Notes: a model not told the origin generated them from the sequence alone. Shown: positions 19,165 to 31,299, counted from the first letter of the stretch. The stretch: DNA of 64,000 nucleotides from Mytilus trossulus (GCF_036588685.1 NC_086378.1:76463127-76527126); one strand, 5' to 3'. Made by a program: numbers and translations.

Positions 19165-22100
19165 GTATTTTATTTCCATCATGCCCATATTGTCATGATT
19201 GTCAAATATAATCTCACTTAAAAAAAGGTGGATTTTTGTATTACTGTCTTATTGTGTTGTTCGAAATGTACCTTAGAAATAAGAAGAGGTTGCATGAATG
19301 CCAATGAGACAACTTTCCATCCAAGTCCCAATTTAGATTTCCGCTAACATCCCCTGTTTCAGTTTACCTTTTTCATTGAAAGATTATTTTTGGTCCATCA
19401 TTCACTATTCTTTTGTCTGGTGTTAAAATTTTGAAGTTTTTTTGGGGGGGGGGGGAAACTTCTGGGCTAAGGTGTCATCAGGATATCTTATACAAAATTA
19501 TATTGACAATAAGCATGGCAGCTAAATGTATTACTTGAAAATATATTTCAATCTTCAATTCAAAGGGTTAACTTCTACATTTAAAAAAAACTCTTTGCTT
19601 TTTTCTGTTTATTCCAATGCATGGTAACACAACATTGACATTATCTGATTGTAGAATACAATTTTCATAAAAATACAATAATGCTGAATACATGGAATAG
19701 ACTTCAAACATTAGAAATATTTGCAATTGTTAACATGGTTAATCTGTTTGATTTTTAAATAGAATGTCCAGAAGCAGATAACAGGTCTTTGTATGATAAA
19801 CTTCAGGAACAGAAGATGAAGAAGGATGAAGAATATGAAGAACAACACAAACTTAGTAAGATTGTCTGAAATCTGATATAATTCAGATCATTTGAAAAAA
19901 ACCCACTTAATGACCAAAATCTAAGTAAGATTATCTGAAATAATCAGATCATCTAGAAAGAAACATAGTGACAAACTCCAATAGTTCATAATTCATATCA
20001 TCTCAAAAAAGAAAAACCTAAAATAAATGACAATTATTCAGATGATCTCATGAAAAAGAAGAAAAAATGACAAAAACTAATTAATTTCATTGGAAATTGT
20101 TAATCACCACAACAAACTGCCGTCCTTACTTTTATTATTGAAACAATGATGTAAACAGTAAGTTGTGGTTAAAACATTGTTCAACTCACCCCTGTATATG
20201 TACTCAAAACATTGTTCAACTCACCCCTGCATATGTACTCAAATCAATTGTTCAACCAATGAAAGTTTGGTAGTTTAACTTAGCAGCATTATTCACTACT
20301 ACATGTACTAGAAAATGTGTTGCATACATTTGAAGTAAGAAAACATAACATTACAGTTTTGATATTTTTTGCAGCCAATTATAAATCTGATCAATTTTAC
20401 AGCTCAGTTTATTACCAGTATAATTGTTTGCCACTTGTCAAATTGCTTTCATTGACAGATATTTTCAGCAGTGATTTTTACACAATAAGAAGATTTATTT
20501 TGATACAGAGAGTTATTTCGATAATTCGATCTGTACATGTGACGTAAAAGACTTAGTAGTTAATCAACCATGTGTTGTAAGTTTATTTTGTGTTTTTTCA
20601 AAATAATTGAAATTTGTTATTTTTATAATTTGTTCATTATGCATTTGTTTTATAAACAGAAAACAGTGTAAAGGGGTTAAATGAAGATGAAGCTCATTTT
20701 CTAGAATTTGTTTCAAACAAACAAATGGAGATAGAAAAGGCCAGATCTGACGAAGAGAAGTCTTTATTCAAAGAAATAAAGGTTTGTATTACCTAGATGG
20801 TATTCAGTTTTCAGCCATTTTTTCTCTTCTGCAACAAAAGTATTTAATCTTAGCTGTTCTGCTGGTAGAGTCGTTGTCTTTGTTTTTATCAGATTGTCTT
20901 TTTCTGAATTTTCTGATGACTAGGGGGGGGGGGGCATATCTCTTTTTAAAGGACCACAGATGAATTATCACGTTGTGATTGGATAAACGCCGTCACGTGG
21001 TGACCCCCTATGAGACCGTATGGGGTTAGTAAGTTTCATATGGGGTTCATGATGCGTTAATGGCGATGTCATCTTTTAATGTTGTTGTGGTTCATTGTTT
21101 ATTTTTCAACAAAACGCCGCTAAAAAAGTCCACCGTCCGATAAATTCGTTATACGGTTTAAAACTACTGACCCCTACGGATCCATAGAGGGTGTCAGAAT
21201 AAAATTCATAGGGGATTCGACCTCCGGCCTCACCCCATATGGATTTTACTAACCCTCTATGAACGAACCATATAACTTATAGTATATGAGAGCAAGTGCC
21301 ACAAGACAACTCACAGATATTATTTTTATTTTTACTGCTTTTAACCTGCACTAGATATGTTTGAAATTCTTAACAATTAGATTACTGTAAATTCAGAAAT
21401 GATTGCGTGTATTTATTATTGCGATTTTGTCATTTTAGACTTAAATGCGATTTTAATTTTTACGATTTTGAGAAAAAAAACTTTTAAATTCATATTAAAT
21501 ATTTCAAAATGCGAGTTTCAATTATTGCGTTTACAACTCATTCGCATTTTTCGCAATAATAAAAACCTCGCATTAATTTCTGAATTTACAGTATATATAT
21601 AACAATATTTGGTGAGAGTAATAATTCAGTTTTACTTCTGAATTGTCAGTAAATTCATATAATATATAAACATTTTAATTTTATAAATAATATCGGAAAC
21701 CTATTCCTCACAATTTTTTCTCATCACTTAGTGTCCGTCGTCTGTCGTTGTCGTTAACATTTTACATTTTGAACTTCTAGAGAACCACTGAATGGAATGA
21801 AACCAAACATGGCATGAACGTTCCTTATGAGATGCTGACCAAGTGTTGTTACTTTGTAGCCGATCCATTATTCAAATTGGCCGCCAGCGGGGGACTTAGT
21901 TTAACATAGGACCCTATGGGAAATGCATACAAATGACTTCTTTTAGAGAACTACTGAATGGAATATAACCAAACATGGCATGCATGTTTCTTATGAGGTG
22001 CTGACCAAGTGTTGTTACTTTGTAGCCTATCCATCATTCAAGATGGCTGCCAGCGGTGGACTTAATTTAACATAGGACCCTATGGGAAATGCATACAAAT

Positions 22101-25100
22101 GACTTCTTTTAGAGAACCACTGAATGGAATGAAACCAAACATGGTATGCATATTCCTTATGAGGTGCTGACCAAGTGTTGTTACTTTGTAGCCGATCCAT
22201 CATTCAAGATGGCTGCCAGCGGTGGACTTAGTTTAACATAGGACCCTATGGTAAATGCATACAAATGACTTCTTTTAGAGAACCATTGAATGGAATGAAA
22301 CCAAACATGGCATGAATGTTCCTTATGAGGTGCTGACCAAGTGTTGTTACTTTGTAGCCCATCCATAATTCAAGATGGCTGCCAGCTCAGACTTAGTTTA
22401 AAATAGGACCCTATGGGAAATGCATACAAATGACTTCTTTTAGAGAACCACTGAATGGAATGAAACCAAACATGGCATGAATGTTCCTTATGAGGTGCTG
22501 ACCAAGTGTTGTTACTTTGTAGCGGATCCATCATCCAAGATGGACGCCAGCTGGGACTTAGTTTAACATAGGACCCTATGGGAAATGCATACAAATGACT
22601 TCTTTTAGAGAACCACTGAATGGAATGAATCCAAACATGGCATGAATGTTCCTTATGAGGTGCTGACCAAGTGTTGTTACTTTGTAGCAGATCCATCATC
22701 CAAGATGGACGCCAGCTGGGACTTAGTTTAACATAGGACCCTATGGGAAATGCATACAAATGACTTCTTTGAGAGAACCACTGAATGGAATGAAACCAAA
22801 CATGGCATGAATGTTTCTTATGAGGTGCTGACTTAGTGTTGTTACTTTGTAGCGGATCCATCATCCAAGATGGACGCCAGCTGGGACTTAGTTTAACATA
22901 GGACCCTATGGGAAATGCATACAAATGACTTCTTTTAGAGAACCACTGAATGGAATGAAACCAAACATGGCATGAATGTTCCTTATGAGGTGCTGACCAA
23001 GTGTTGTTACTTTGTAGCCAATCCATCATCCAAGATGGCCGCCAGCAGGGGACTTAGTTTAAAGGGAAACTTCGCAAAAAAATCAAAAATTCATATTATG
23101 TCCATTCTGTATAAAAATGCTAAAATTTATAAATATTAAAGTTTTATTCCGCTAGATAAGAGATCACCATCGATTTTAAATTTTGAGTATCAGTTCTTTA
23201 CGTTCCGCCATTTTGTTATCTTGTCCAAATAAAAATCACGATATGTCTATAAACCATAAAGAAACAAAACTACAGTAACCGATGTTGCCGTAATTACGTG
23301 TCGATATCTTGTCAATCGTACGGTTGTTTTATCTGACTAACTAACTTGATTCGGAAAATGTTCTTATAAAAAAAAAAACAAATTGAAGATATACAAATAT
23401 ACGTATTTTTTCCAAGGGTTAATTTGGGGAAAATCAGAGACATATAATTGTATTATATGTCTCTGGGACAATGTAATATTTACTCGTTGTCAATAGTAAA
23501 GGACATAGTTGGATCATTCCAGAAATGTTGATTAAAAAAACGTGCGCACTTGTCGACGATTCGTTTATACGCCCAGATAGAAAGTTACGGAACTACAGCG
23601 CAATTTAAAATATATACATGTATACATTGAACATAAGAAAGAAACATACATTTTGTGCAAATTGGGGTAAAAGTTTTGTAAATAGACTAGTCCACGTATA
23701 CCAACAGTATGTAATCATCCAATTCGATAGACTATTGTATACCAAAAAAAGAAGAAGAAGAAGAAGAGGACCAATTTGATTTAAATACAGGTCGATCTAT
23801 AACTTGCTTTGGTTCATCGAAGTTATGAACATAGTAAAATCACAGATTTATATATCAATTATAAAGAAAGAAATTCGTCATCACCACAACTGTTCCGACA
23901 TATGCAACTGGACGTACACTAATAATCCCCGAGGGATGTGAATATTTTCTAGGAAAGCTATTGAGTATTCAAGTTTCAAATAATTTTCGGGATTTATTTT
24001 CTTTCTTGATATTCAATGACAGCAAATTTAAAGAATAAACTGCTTGTCATATATTTGTCCGCTTTAGGGGTATTCTTGCAAATTGAACAGACTTATAATT
24101 ACATTCAAAAATAGGGAAAGATGACATTAAATTCGTTGTCTTTTGTTTTTAAACATCTTTGGTCAAATAGTTATTAAGTATTATACGTTGTGAGACGAAG
24201 ACTACTTTAATAAGGACGTCCCCGATTATGATTAAATTTGGTTGACGTTTTTCACACTTGATAAAGAATATCTATTCGTAATTTTTCGATTCCATTCCAA
24301 GAAGACCTTAAATTTGCTGTCAATGTTTTAAGACTTCTCAAGTACAAATATATTTTTTCTTTATTCGTTCATATTATATTCCGCTTCGGTAGAGTTATCT
24401 TCAGTGACTTCCAGTTATTAATTTGTACGTGGCTTTTAAAAAGTCTAAATCTAAGTGTTCTCATTCATTTATTTGCCTAATAAAGACAAATAAAAATACT
24501 TTGGTAAAGCTATTTATAATTTCTAAGTTCTCCTTTTTATTAGACATCAATCAAGGACAAAAGGTGTAAATCATTTCAATCGGACATATGAATTAAGTTT
24601 CCCGTCTTTAACCAAAAATTGTGTATTTCTTAGTAAATTAACTTATTTGAATTCAAATAAATAATAGCACCAAACATAATTAAATAATTCCACGACGATC
24701 AATTTTTATTTGTCACCAACTTGAATATATATTTTAAATATGTGTATTGGAGGCTCCCCTTGTCTTATAATTCACTGATCCGAATAGACAGTCACACCTG
24801 GCAAGGTGTGCCCGAGAGGCGTGGTTAAATACCGAAGTGCAAATAACAATTTACCTTTCAACAAGCCATCTACGAGTATTGCTACAGAACCGTGAATACA
24901 CACATCGTATCAACCAAGTCATAGCAGAGATAGTAAAAGGTCAATAAGAGTACACCAACATATTGTCTTTACAGATTATTGTACTTTACTTTGTACACCT
25001 TATCAGTCCGAAAATACATTAATTAAAAATCAATTTATAACTTTTTGTGTTGTCTACAAAAATAATTCGAATATATACGTTTAACATAGAAAATTTATCT

Positions 25101-28100
25101 CATGAATATGTACAATTGAACGTATGTGCGTTTTATCTTCTTATTATAGGATGGTTATTAGATAAAGCATAAGTCATCGGCGCGCTTACGATTACGTTAA
25201 AATATGATTAAAAACCAAGACTTTTAATGATTGTTTTTTAAATCCCGGCATGCAAAAACCAGGAGAAAACGTCACGACCTACAGGAAGTAGTTAATATTT
25301 TTTCATTAAATATTGAATTTCTCCTTTATTACTGCACATATAGCGATAAAACTTTGTGAATATATATATTATGTCATAATGAACATATTTAAACCATAAG
25401 TAAAAAATCGTGAATTTTCCCTTTAACATAGGACCCAATGAGAAATACATACAAATGTCTTCTTTTAGAGAACCACTGAATTGAATGAAACCAATCATAG
25501 CATAAATGTTCCTTTCTTAATGAGGTGCTGGCCAAGTGTTGTTACTTTCTAGCCAATTTTTACCATGATTTCAAAAACCCAGGTAGAATCAGGTGAGAGA
25601 TACAGGCTCTTGAGAGCCCCTTGATAAAATAAATAAAGCATTGAAAAAATTTCTGAATTGACATTGTATTCATGGTTTTATCATATGATTTGTAAGGAGA
25701 ATTTAGTACATGTATTATTTCTTAGAAATGTTTTTGGTTAAAACAAATCATCTAATTCTTATATATTAATACATAAATTTCAACACTTATACACTATATA
25801 TTGTAAATACTGACTATTCATGAGACAATTGGCTTAATTCAGGGGGGATAATCTAACTGGTTATTATCAAAATCACTAAATTTACATTTTCAATAAAATA
25901 CATGTATTTAGAAAACAAAAAGAAGTAAACACAACTTCCTTTTAAATTAAAGAACTAGAAATTGAAATGTACTATGAACAAGTTTGCCAATTACTAAGGT
26001 TTGAATTTTATTTTTCATCTACTTAAATAAAAGCATTGCAACCTGTAGATTAATTCTGACATAAAAATATAGGAAAGTTATTTTTTTATAGATTTAATGC
26101 CCCTACTCGTACAATGGTCTCAAGATATTTTTGTTTTGTACATTTGTTTATAGTTTTGAATCAGTTGTTATTGTTTTACAGGAATCCTCAGTATCAGCAG
26201 TACAACCGTTATCATCACAGGAGAAAAAGTCTACCAAACCTGTAGTACAAACTAATAAAAGATCACAAACAGCACTTCTGGCAGGAGCAGTCAAGAGAAA
26301 GGGGTATAAATTCTTTAGGGATAATACAAATTACTATTAATTTTCATATTAAAAAAGATGAGAGTGTCTTAATAAGCATTTTTATTTAGAGAATAGAAGA
26401 GATAGTAGAAACATAATTGCAGGATGGTAAAAAATAGTTTAAGGTGGTACCTAACTTTACAGGGAGATAACTCTGTAAAGTCAGCTAAATGTTTTAATTA
26501 CGTTGTGTTGTAAAGGTGTAATACCACCAAATCATGGTATGTCACATCCGGTTGCATACGAAAGTAGGTCTAAAAAAATATTCCCTTGAATTTGACCGTT
26601 GTAGGTAATTAATCCTACATTTTATTGCAGTAAAACTATTTCTGTGTCATAAACATATGTCTTGGGTATTTCAAAACACCAATATTTTTTATTTGTGATT
26701 TCTATAGAAAATTTTGTAATCTTGAGGTTACATGCCATGATGGTGACTAAACCTTGTACACAGATAGAATAAGGGGAGAAGTTTGATTGGTTAACTTCCA
26801 ATGATAGTTATTTTCTTATATGCAATAAAATGTTATGTGAAACTTTTTCTATAGAACTGAACAGGATAAAACTTTACTCATGCCAAGTATTTCTTTATTT
26901 CTAACAAAGATAAATTCTACACAATTTTTTGAAAAGTGCAAATTTAACAAAGACTAATAGGGGAAAATCAATGGTGGTATTACACCTAAAAGGAATATTA
27001 TGCTTCTCAATGATCAAAATTGGTGTTTTTCAAACTGCTATGTAACCAGTGTAATTTTTCTGACAAAACGGTTGGTTCAATTTTTTTGAAATTTTTATAT
27101 TTTTGTTAAAGGGTCAAAGAAAGTAAATAAGCCAAATTATTTTTAGTGAAATTGTTGGATACATCATTAAGCATTTTTTATTTGCTTAAATATGCAAAAA
27201 GGTTTGATACACTATCATTTTTAGCAAACCTATATTCTCCAATGTACACTGATAACAGTAGATCAAATACATGTGGTCATACAATGAATTATATATAAAG
27301 GCACATTGGATTTCAAAATGTAAAAATTTTGATGTGAATTGTTTTACACATACACAAATCATTATGTTATTTTATACAATATGAAACCTTTAAAAACCTA
27401 ATGCTGTCTTTAAAATTTGCGCTTGTAATTATTTTGTTTAGTATTCATGGTATTAGTTGCTAATAGTATTGTTGATTGCTGGAATTATAAATTGATGATA
27501 AACTACAGCTTATTTCAGTTAAAATATACTGTAGACCATGTAGACAGAAAATGACTTGCTGTAAATTCAGAAATTAATGCGAGGTTTTTATTATTGCAAA
27601 AAATGCGACAGGGTTGTAAATGCAATAATTTAAACTCGCATTTTGAAATATTTTATATGAATTAAACAGGATTTTTCACAAAAAATTAAAATCGCATTTA
27701 AGTCTTAACTGACAAAATCACAATAATTAATGCACGCAATTATTTCTGAATTTACAGTAGTCTTTGATATTAATATTAAAGTATTATGTTTTACAGAACA
27801 AGTGAAAATGAAGATAGTAACAAAAGAAAAAGCATTGACAGTGAGTATTATTTGGACCAAGCTACGGTACTAATGTCACAAAGGCTAAAAAATAAATAAT
27901 TTTAAAAATCTATCATGTGTATATCTCATTCGATGAAATAAGTTACCAGTACTTATAGAATTACAGGTGCAGATATAAACGAAGTAAACACTTATCATGA
28001 TCATGTTTCACATATAATCAAAATTGATATAAAAAATAAGCTTTGGTATTATTGCTAATGAAACCACTATCCACCAGAATTCAAATTACATTCAATTTTG

Positions 28101-29737
28101 TATTATAGGGTTATTGCATGAATATTGGGGAATATTGTCCCCAGTAGAATTTTATTATGCGCGAGTGCAATATATGTTCTACGAGGGACAATATTCCCCA
28201 ATATTCATGCAAAAACCCTTTTATTGTATAGCAATATAATATTTGAAAGTAAACATTAGTTTGAACTAAGATCTTGTCGTTGATGACGTCATGAATTTTG
28301 AAGATTTATTGCACCAGTGCAATATTGGACTTTATTGCACTAGTGCAATATTGGAATTTATTGCACTAGTGCAATATTGGAATTTATTGCACTCTAATTT
28401 TTGGTTACTTTCTAAGGGAAATATTATATTGCTATGCAATAAAAGCAATTATTGCTCACCATACAGCTGTTAACAATGAGAAAAACTAATACTGCATAGT
28501 AAGCTATAAAAGGCCTGTCATTGTTTACCTTCCTATGATCAACAGATGACAACAGAAAAATGTTAATGTCTGCTCAAATACATGGCTGCTTTCTTTTAAT
28601 TTGTAAAAGTCTGTTTAATAATGCAAATTTACATTAATAGTTATTGTGCAATATTATAATGAAACACTGAATTATCTGTATGCTTCTATAAAAAATTCCT
28701 ATCCACCCTATACAAGCATAATGACTACATTTGGAAAGGCTTCAATACAAAGCTTCAATCATGACCCTTTTTTATGTGCATAACATTATTCCTTTGCCGT
28801 TGTCAAACGATTTGTTGTATAAAATTTGTTCAATTAGAATCTGTTATTTTTATTCATCTTCAAGAGCATGAAGAGCATGTGTGTTTACATTCTTACTTCA
28901 CTGTTTCCCCCTTGCACTTGTGCTGTGCGTTGGCCAAAGTTATAACGAGAGGTCCTGTAGTTAGGGTCACTGCATATGGGAAAATATCTGTGAATTAGTG
29001 CTGGGAAGACAAAAATTCAATTTCTGTACATTTATCAAGATTTTGATAATATAAAGGGTTTTTTTTTCGAACAAGTTTACGTTTATTTCTTTTACAGTAA
29101 AACTTAGATATGCAAGTATATAAAACATGCTTAACTTTTTTTTATTTTGAAGTTTCATATGACTTTAAATATTATTTATCTTCATTTATTTTCATCATAA
29201 CAATCCTGTATCCAATTCATAAATGCGCTATGTCACATGGTACAATGGAAATATAATTAATTTCACTCAAGCTATTCTAATGCCATTTACTGTGGATTCA
29301 TTTATTTTCGTGGGTTTCAATTTTCGTGGATTGCTGAAAACTTGCATATTCGTGGATATTTGATTTCGTGGTTTTACCAATCTCTGTATACAAAACCTTT
29401 GGAAAATATGATTTTTCGTTAGACATTTGAATTCGTGGTTCTCCTGTACCCACGAAATCCACGAAAATTGGTATCCGACGAATATTAATGAATCCACAGT
29501 ATCATTACTATGTATCTTATTTTTTCAGATAGAGAACCTGAATCCAGCAGTAATACAGGGTCAATAAATACCATTGCAAGGGAGCAGTTGTTAAATCAAA
29601 GAGCCAAAATTATTGGAGTTTTACCAGGACTTGGTGCTTATGATAATGATACGAGTGATTCTGAAACCTCTAGTAGTGACTCCGAATGTGATTTCAGTGT
29701 ACAGAAAAAAATTAAGATACAAGTTAATACACAGTGA
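19059..29737 (+). CDS. PSME3IP1: PSME3IP1 (FAM192A/NIP30), PA28-gamma interacting protein, 6 coding exons
   Basis: CDS is join(19059-19164, 19763-19855, 20660-20781, 26182-26303, 27797-27840, 29529-29737), 231 aa (human 254). The human protein is nuclear and regulates how the proteasome activator PA28-gamma (PSME3) binds the 20S core and partners. Conserved landmarks in order: KRKRKQEEWEQKRRPDDP (18-35), CPEADNRSLYDKLQEQK, EYEEQHKLKNSVKGLNEDE, LLAGAVKRK (139-147) and GVLPGLGAYD (192-201). The last is followed by an acidic serine cluster (205-215), which in the human protein is a CK2-phosphorylated PA28-gamma contact. All junction phases agree. Introns hold many MITEs. Only one ATG fits the start. 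Confidence 0.95.
19165..19762. other. PSME3IP1 intron 1 (coding)
   Basis: Contains a short fragment of repeat N (about 19280-19345, 'gccaatgagacaact' word) and a G13 homopolymer near 19442. Nothing else was seen. Confidence 0.5.
19763..19855 (+). CDS. PSME3IP1: PSME3IP1 coding exon 2
   Basis: Acceptor AAATAG, donor GTAAGA. Encodes ECPEADNRSLYDKLQEQK through HKL, residues 36-66, phase 1 at both ends. Confidence 0.94.
19856..20659. other. PSME3IP1 intron 2
   Basis: Holds a direct duplication of about 41 bp (20172-20254, word 'cattgttcaactcacccctg' twice). No other feature. Confidence 0.5.
20660..20781 (+). CDS. PSME3IP1: PSME3IP1 coding exon 3
   Basis: Acceptor ATAAACAG, donor GTTTGT. Encodes KNSVKGLNEDEAHFLEF to KEIK, residues 67-107, ending in phase 0. 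Confidence 0.94.
21000..21265. repeat. Imperfect inverted repeat in intron 3
   Basis: A ggggttagtaag word near 21022 and ttactaaccct near 21244, with catatgggg/ccccatatg neighbours, form partly complementary arms around a 200-base loop. It is probably an old foldback element. A G13 run precedes it near 20925. Confidence 0.5.
21383..21593. mobile_element. TA-flanked MITE, CTGTAAATTCAG ends, copy 1
   Basis: TA at 21383-21384 and 21592-21593 bracket CTGTAAATTCAGAAAT...ATTTCTGAATTTACAG. A 207-bp body with a TA duplication suggests a Tc1/mariner-type MITE. A second, oppositely oriented copy lies at 27559-27757. Confidence 0.8.
21779..23058. repeat. 165-bp tandem array
   Basis: The word agagaacca recurs at 21779, 21945, 22111, 22277, 22442, 22607, 22772 and 22937, spacing 165 or 166. 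A ninth unit continues after the inserted element at 25427-25560. Because 165 is divisible by three, the minus strand stays open for 219 codons with a 55-residue period; this is not taken as a gene. Confidence 0.93.
23059..25426. mobile_element. TTAA-flanked DNA element D (2.36 kb)
   Basis: TTAA at 23059-23062 and 25423-25426 flank a body starting AGGGAAACTTCGC and ending GTGAATTTTCCCT (terminal inverted repeat with mismatches). The empty site, 'cttagtttaacatagg', is present in the neighbouring 165-bp units, for example near 22560. No transposase frame is present. A 31-bp hairpin with perfect 14-bp arms lies inside at 23435-23465. It is of piggyBac or Kolobok type by its duplication. Confidence 0.85.
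25625..26181. other. End of PSME3IP1 intron 3
   Basis: AT-rich unique-looking sequence with no feature apart from the ttgttttacag acceptor. Confidence 0.5.
26182..26303 (+). CDS. PSME3IP1: PSME3IP1 coding exon 4
   Basis: Acceptor TTTTACAG, donor GTATAA at 26304. Encodes ESSVSAVQ to LLAGAVKRK, residues 108-147 plus two bases. Confidence 0.92.
26514..26987. mobile_element. MITE with AGGTGTAATACCACCA ends
   Basis: AGGTGTAATACCACCA at 26514-26529 faces its exact complement at 26972-26987. The body is 474 bp and non-coding. The preceding 26440-26513 (aggtggtacctaac, gggagataactct) looks like a separate repeat remnant. Located in PSME3IP1 intron 4. Confidence 0.75.
27559..27757. mobile_element. 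TA MITE, CTGTAAATTCAG ends, copy 2
   Basis: Inverted terminal words CTGTAAATTCAGAAATTA and TTTCTGAATTTACAG, followed by TA. It is inverted relative to the copy at 21385-21591 and ends 39 bases before exon 5. Confidence 0.8.
27797..27840 (+). CDS. PSME3IP1: PSME3IP1 coding exon 5 (44-bp small exon)
   Basis: Acceptor GTTTTACAG, donor GTGAGT. Encodes GTSENEDSNKRKSID, residues 148-162. It matches the short basic/serine stretch after AGAVK in the human protein and is needed to keep frame. Confidence 0.9.
28107..28219. repeat. Long hairpin in PSME3IP1 intron 5
   Basis: GGGTTATTGCATGAATATTG opens at 28108 and is mirrored by CAATATTCATGCAAAAACCC ending 28218; with the inner GGGGAATATTGTCCC / GGGACAATATTCCCC words the arms run about 35 bp around a loop of about 40. 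Confidence 0.85.
28218..28445. mobile_element. Small MITE with internal 26-bp palindromic repeats
   Basis: Terminal inverted repeats of 27 bp (28218-28244 and 28419-28445, 26 of 27 complementary; core TAGCAATATAATATTT). Inside, three units of about 26 bp each contain ATTGCACTAGTGCAAT or a near variant, itself a palindrome. It abuts the hairpin at 28107-28219, sharing the 'ttattg' theme. Confidence 0.8.
29288..29501. mobile_element. TA-flanked MITE, CTGTGGATTCAT ends
   Basis: TA at 29288-29289 and 29500-29501 enclose CTGTGGATTCATTTAT...ATTAATGAATCCACAG. The 210-bp body repeats ttcgtgg motifs. It ends 29 bases before PSME3IP1 exon 6. Confidence 0.85.
29529..29737 (+). CDS. PSME3IP1: PSME3IP1 coding exon 6 (stop)
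   Basis: Acceptor ATTTTTTCAG at 29519-29528, stop TGA at 29735-29737. Encodes residues 163-231 including GVLPGLGAYD and the acidic serine cluster. Confidence 0.95.
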
Positions 29738-30035
29738 TAAGTTATGACAGTTGTGAATTTTCAAATGTTCCACAAGGTTCTAGATTTAAACCAGTGGTTT
29801 AAAATATTGAATCCGCCTATATTTAAGGAAAAGCTGTTTTTGTTTCTTTATGCAGAACCATTCTTAGATGCAAAGAATATGAAACACTTGTTCAGATTTC
29901 TGTGAAATAGAAAACGTTATCGAACATCATACAAAAGTGGTAATGAATAGTTGACATTGTCTACAGCTCAACATATTTATCTTATGCTGACTATTGCATG
30001 TTAATTTTAATTGTTAAAACATAAATTAGTTGATC

Positions 30036-30041
30036 ATTAAA
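30036..30041 (+). promoter_or_regulatory. Candidate poly(A) signal of PSME3IP1
   Basis: ATTAAA 300 bases after the stop; no AATAAA occurs nearer. Confidence 0.35.
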
Positions 30042-30204
30042 TGTTTTAATGTTTATTTTAAATTGTTTGCATTGTAAATGTTTTTTTTTTTTTTATACAT
30101 GTATGGTATGATTGCCAATAATACAATTATCCATCAGAGCCCAATTTTCATGGATGTAAGCAACTATAGGGGCCCATACACCTTAAAGAATGATCAATAA
30201 GAAA

Positions 30205-30520
30205 GTGTCCAAAGTACATGGATGCCCCTCTATTTATCATTTTCCATGTTCAATGGACTGTGAAATTGGGTAAAAAGTCTAATTTGGCCTTTAAAGCAAA
30301 AAGATCAACTAAAAGGGAACATCTGTACTAAGTTTTAAGTTGATTGTACTTCATCTTCATCGAAAACTACCTTGACCAAAAACTTTAACCTAAAGTGGGA
30401 CGGACGGACAGACTAACAAACGAACGAACGAACGAACAAACAAACAAACAACGAACGAACAGACAGTAGGACACACAGACCAGAAAACATAATGCCCCTC
30501 TACTATCGTAGTTGGGGGAA
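30205..30520 (+). repeat. Dispersed repeat M, second copy
   Basis: Shares 'ccatgttcaatggactgtgaa', 'accttgaccaaaaactttaacct' (in part) and 'cataatgcccctctactatc' with 9840-10355. It contains a gaac/aaac short tandem (about 30418-30465). Confidence 0.7.
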
Positions 30521-31012
30521 AAAAAAAACCATACTGCACAGTTGGATGTTAAAAGCCTCAACATGAAAAATGTGAAACAACCAAGGTTTATGATAAAAAT
30601 AAACAAAATCAAAACAAATGACAACCATACCACAACTATGATAACAGGCGCTTCTACAATGTATATTCCTGGGACAGGCACATATTAAATGAGGTGGGGT
30701 TTATAATGTTTGTGATCACTCAACTCTTTGCTAACAGCACAACATGAGAATAAACTGCCAAAAACAAGTTGATAGCACAAAACTCCCAAGTATAAAAAGA
30801 AAAGACATAGTTCCGATTTCAAGGAATTTACAGTTTTGGAAACTTTTTCAAACTCAATAACATCTGAAAAGTTTATAATGTTCTCTCAGAGCAAAGTATA
30901 AATCAGTACACATCCAATGGGGATAGTGTAAAGAGAACATAAAATAGGTCAAGAAAAGCTTGAGGATGTCGGACCACAAGTTTGCATAATTTGATATCAA
31001 TTCATTGTTATG
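30521..31012. other. Intergenic, no feature
   Basis: The 98-codon minus frame overlapping 30385-30681 runs through the low-complexity end of repeat M and is not considered a gene. Confidence 0.4.
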
Positions 31013-31275
31013 CCCCACCTACGATACCTACAATAGTAGAAGGGCATTATGTTTTCTGGTCTGTGAATCCTTTTGTCTGTTCATCCACTTGTTCGTCTGT
31101 CTGTCCTGCTTCAGGTTAAAGTTTTTGGTCAAGGTAGTTTTTGATGAAGTTGAAATCCAATCAACTTGAAATTTAGTACACATGTTCCCTATGATATGAT
31201 CTTTCTAATTGTAAAGCCAAATTATAGTTTTTATCCAAATTTCACAGTCCACTGAACATAGAAAATTATAGTGCA
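31013..31275 (-). repeat. Dispersed repeat M, third copy, inverted
   Basis: Starts ttatgccccacc and carries the complement of the M words (gttaaagtttttggtcaaggtag). It faces the copy at 30205-30520 across 0.5 kb. Confidence 0.7.
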
Positions 31276-31299
31276 AGTGTGGCATCAGTGTACTATGGA

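Larger units (their letters stand above)
21713..25624 (+). mobile_element. Helentron-like element B2 with 165-bp tandem array, split by a TTAA element
   Basis: Its start (tctcatcactta, gtccgtcgtc) matches the interior just after the 5' end of B1. Its end repeats the B family 3' signature: inner CAGGTGAG at 25590, then hairpin AGGCTCT TG AGAGCC at 25604-25618. The 5' terminal bases are lost. The core is eight to nine 165/166-bp units instead of the 500-bp units of B1, so one end signature carries two different tandem cores. The interruption is element D (23063-25422). Confidence 0.7.

Noticed and set aside
22370-23029. 219-codon minus-strand frame with a 55-residue repeat
   Set aside because: It exactly follows the 165-bp tandem unit, which is divisible by three; no start context, splice or family support.
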